From an uncultured Clostridia bacterium (GTDB taxonomy: Bacteria; Bacillota; Clostridia; UBA1381), in NCBI GenBank assembly GCA_934462715.1, contig CAKSIJ010000003.1:62001-126000 (forward strand): a DNA stretch of 64,000 nucleotides. The letters are read 5' to 3'. Every line of letters begins with the position of its first letter. Position 1 is the first letter of the stretch. The notes under the pieces were generated by a model. It had not been told where the DNA came from, made no database searches, and saw nothing but the letters and a program-made list of their open reading frames with translations. The translations under genes were made by a program, and so were the position numbers. Shown one piece after another: positions 63,220 through 64,000 of this stretch.

Positions 63220-64000
63220 ATGTTAAAAAAATCAAATGCAATCATTTCGTCTGTAATTTTGTTTTGTATGCTTTTGAGCGTACCGGTAAGCGCGGACTAT
63301 AACGCTTCGGAATCGTCTGCGGCACAGGCGGCACTGCCGTATACGGAAAATCAACCGGCATTGGGCGACTATATTCTGACCGCCTCGGTATCGGATAACC
63401 CCGGTCTGAAATGCGATATATCCGCATTTAAATACGGCATAAATTACGAATTTGTAATACCGTACAGCTGCGACGCTTCAAAATTCACCTTTACAATAAC
63501 GGAGAACGGCAGCGAGCTTCAAAGGGTCACAGCCGATTTTGTAACGCAAAATCCGATAAAAGTCAAATTTGACGACGGAAAAAGGCTGACGGTTTCCGCA
63601 ACGATTTCCACTCTGCCTATGATGTACATAAATATCGACGAAGCTAACGGAACAATATCGGACATGAACCAATCTTACAATCATAAGGTGTACTGCTACG
63701 GCAACATGATTCTCGACGTACCAGAAGAACTGGCGGAGGAATACGGCTGCAAGGCTCTTTATGATTCCTCCGAAAATGACGCAAAGCCGGAAACGCCGGG
63801 AACGATCAAAATCCGTGGCAGAGGAAATTCAACATGGACAACAGATACCGACAAGCAAAGACCGTATCAGATTAAGCTTGAAGCCGGGGAAAATCTTCTC
63901 GGTATGGATAAAAATAAGGACTGGGCGCTTTTGAGGAGCGAACAGCCTAAAATATATTTAAGAAACAAAATCTCATACGATCTTGCCCGTGATTTGGGGA
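63220..64000 (+). CDS. CotH kinase family protein (N-terminal 260 codons, cut by window edge)
   Basis: A secreted or lipid-anchored protein with a signal peptide (about 1-25, cleavage after VSA). A Bacterial-Ig-like stretch follows (about 45-135). The start of the CotH kinase domain is at about 195-260: IKIRGRGNSTW, PYQIKLEAGENLLGMDKNKDWALL, LRNKISYDLAR. CotH in Bacillus phosphorylates spore-coat proteins; many Clostridia have several such surface proteins of unknown target. GGAAAGG precedes the ATG. The ATP-binding downstream half is outside the window. Confidence 0.88.
   Translation, partial: MLKKSNAIISSVILFCMLLSVPVSADYNASESSAAQAALPYTENQPALGDYILTASVSDNPGLKCDISAFKYGINYEFVIPYSCDASKFTFTITENGSELQRVTADFVTQNPIKVKFDDGKRLTVSATISTLPMMYINIDEANGTISDMNQSYNHKVYCYGNMILDVPEELAEEYGCKALYDSSENDAKPETPGTIKIRGRGNSTWTTDTDKQRPYQIKLEAGENLLGMDKNKDWALLRSEQPKIYLRNKISYDLARDLG

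Overview
The window looks like a chromosome segment of an endospore-forming, Gram-positive member of the Clostridia (class-level inference; I would not go further than a Eubacteriales/Oscillospirales-like gut anaerobe). The reasons are dipicolinate synthase dpaA/dpaB, a CotH-type spore-coat kinase, an NfnAB electron-bifurcating transhydrogenase, the non-mevalonate enzyme Dxr, a CIRCE/HrcA heat-shock operon, an S-layer-homology protein, an LTA-synthase-like protein, no outer-membrane genes, and many TTGACA-17-TATAAT promoters with GGAGG ribosome binding sites. No rRNA, tRNA, CRISPR array or prophage was seen. The only transposon trace is a truncated, frameshifted IS1182-type transposase start.

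Layout. 1-4.9 kb (minus): miaB (cut by the window edge), nfnB-nfnA, a long-form LeuA. 5-12.6 kb (minus): a membrane NDP-sugar dehydratase, the conserved dprA-topA-trmFO group, and a small membrane protein. 12.9-17.4 kb: trmB (+), a PflA-like radical SAM enzyme (-), then dxr-rseP-DUF6054 (+). 17.5-21.5 kb (minus): DnaD-like protein, a NagD-like phosphatase, nagA and an AEC transporter. 21.7-29.2 kb (+): rpoB-rpoC with their own promoter and no ribosomal-protein neighbours. 29.3-33.4 kb (+): ung, a YjjG-like HAD phosphatase, hemolysin III, the IS remnant, dpaA-dpaB. 33.5-34.9 kb (minus): a DUF3343 putative Se/S carrier and a cysteine-desulfurase-like protein. 35.2-39.9 kb: a catabolic-looking locus with an AraC regulator divergent from an RpiB-like isomerase and a 1032-residue putative glycoside hydrolase. 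40-44.2 kb (minus): metQ-metN-metI, a CD1247-type protein and efp. 44.6-50.6 kb: a LOG-family protein, glyA, murI (-), an LTA-synthase-like protein, HU. 50.8-51.0 kb: a candidate structured non-coding RNA. 51.4-57.9 kb (+): a MacAB-like exporter followed by an SLH surface protein. 58.2-63.1 kb (+): hrcA-grpE-dnaK-dnaJ under CIRCE control. The right end holds the start of a CotH kinase.

The most unusual feature is not a protein. At least eight short units of one design (a GC-rich GCCGCC/GGCGGC hairpin running straight into GGAATGGAGGATTA and a start codon) lie between 38.8 and 62 kb. Six of them sit directly in front of functionally unrelated genes: rpiB-like, metQ, LOG, the exporter ATPase, the SLH protein and dnaJ. 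The exporter/SLH cluster also carries two nearly identical ~105-bp palindromic elements and a 26-bp internally deleted derivative, each starting AACGTGAAAA. Together these look like a family of mobile, structured translation-initiation leaders. Other leads are a 22-codon upstream reading frame in the metQ leader, a 6S-like RNA with a possible pseudoknot, and the AraC/RpiB/hydrolase locus.
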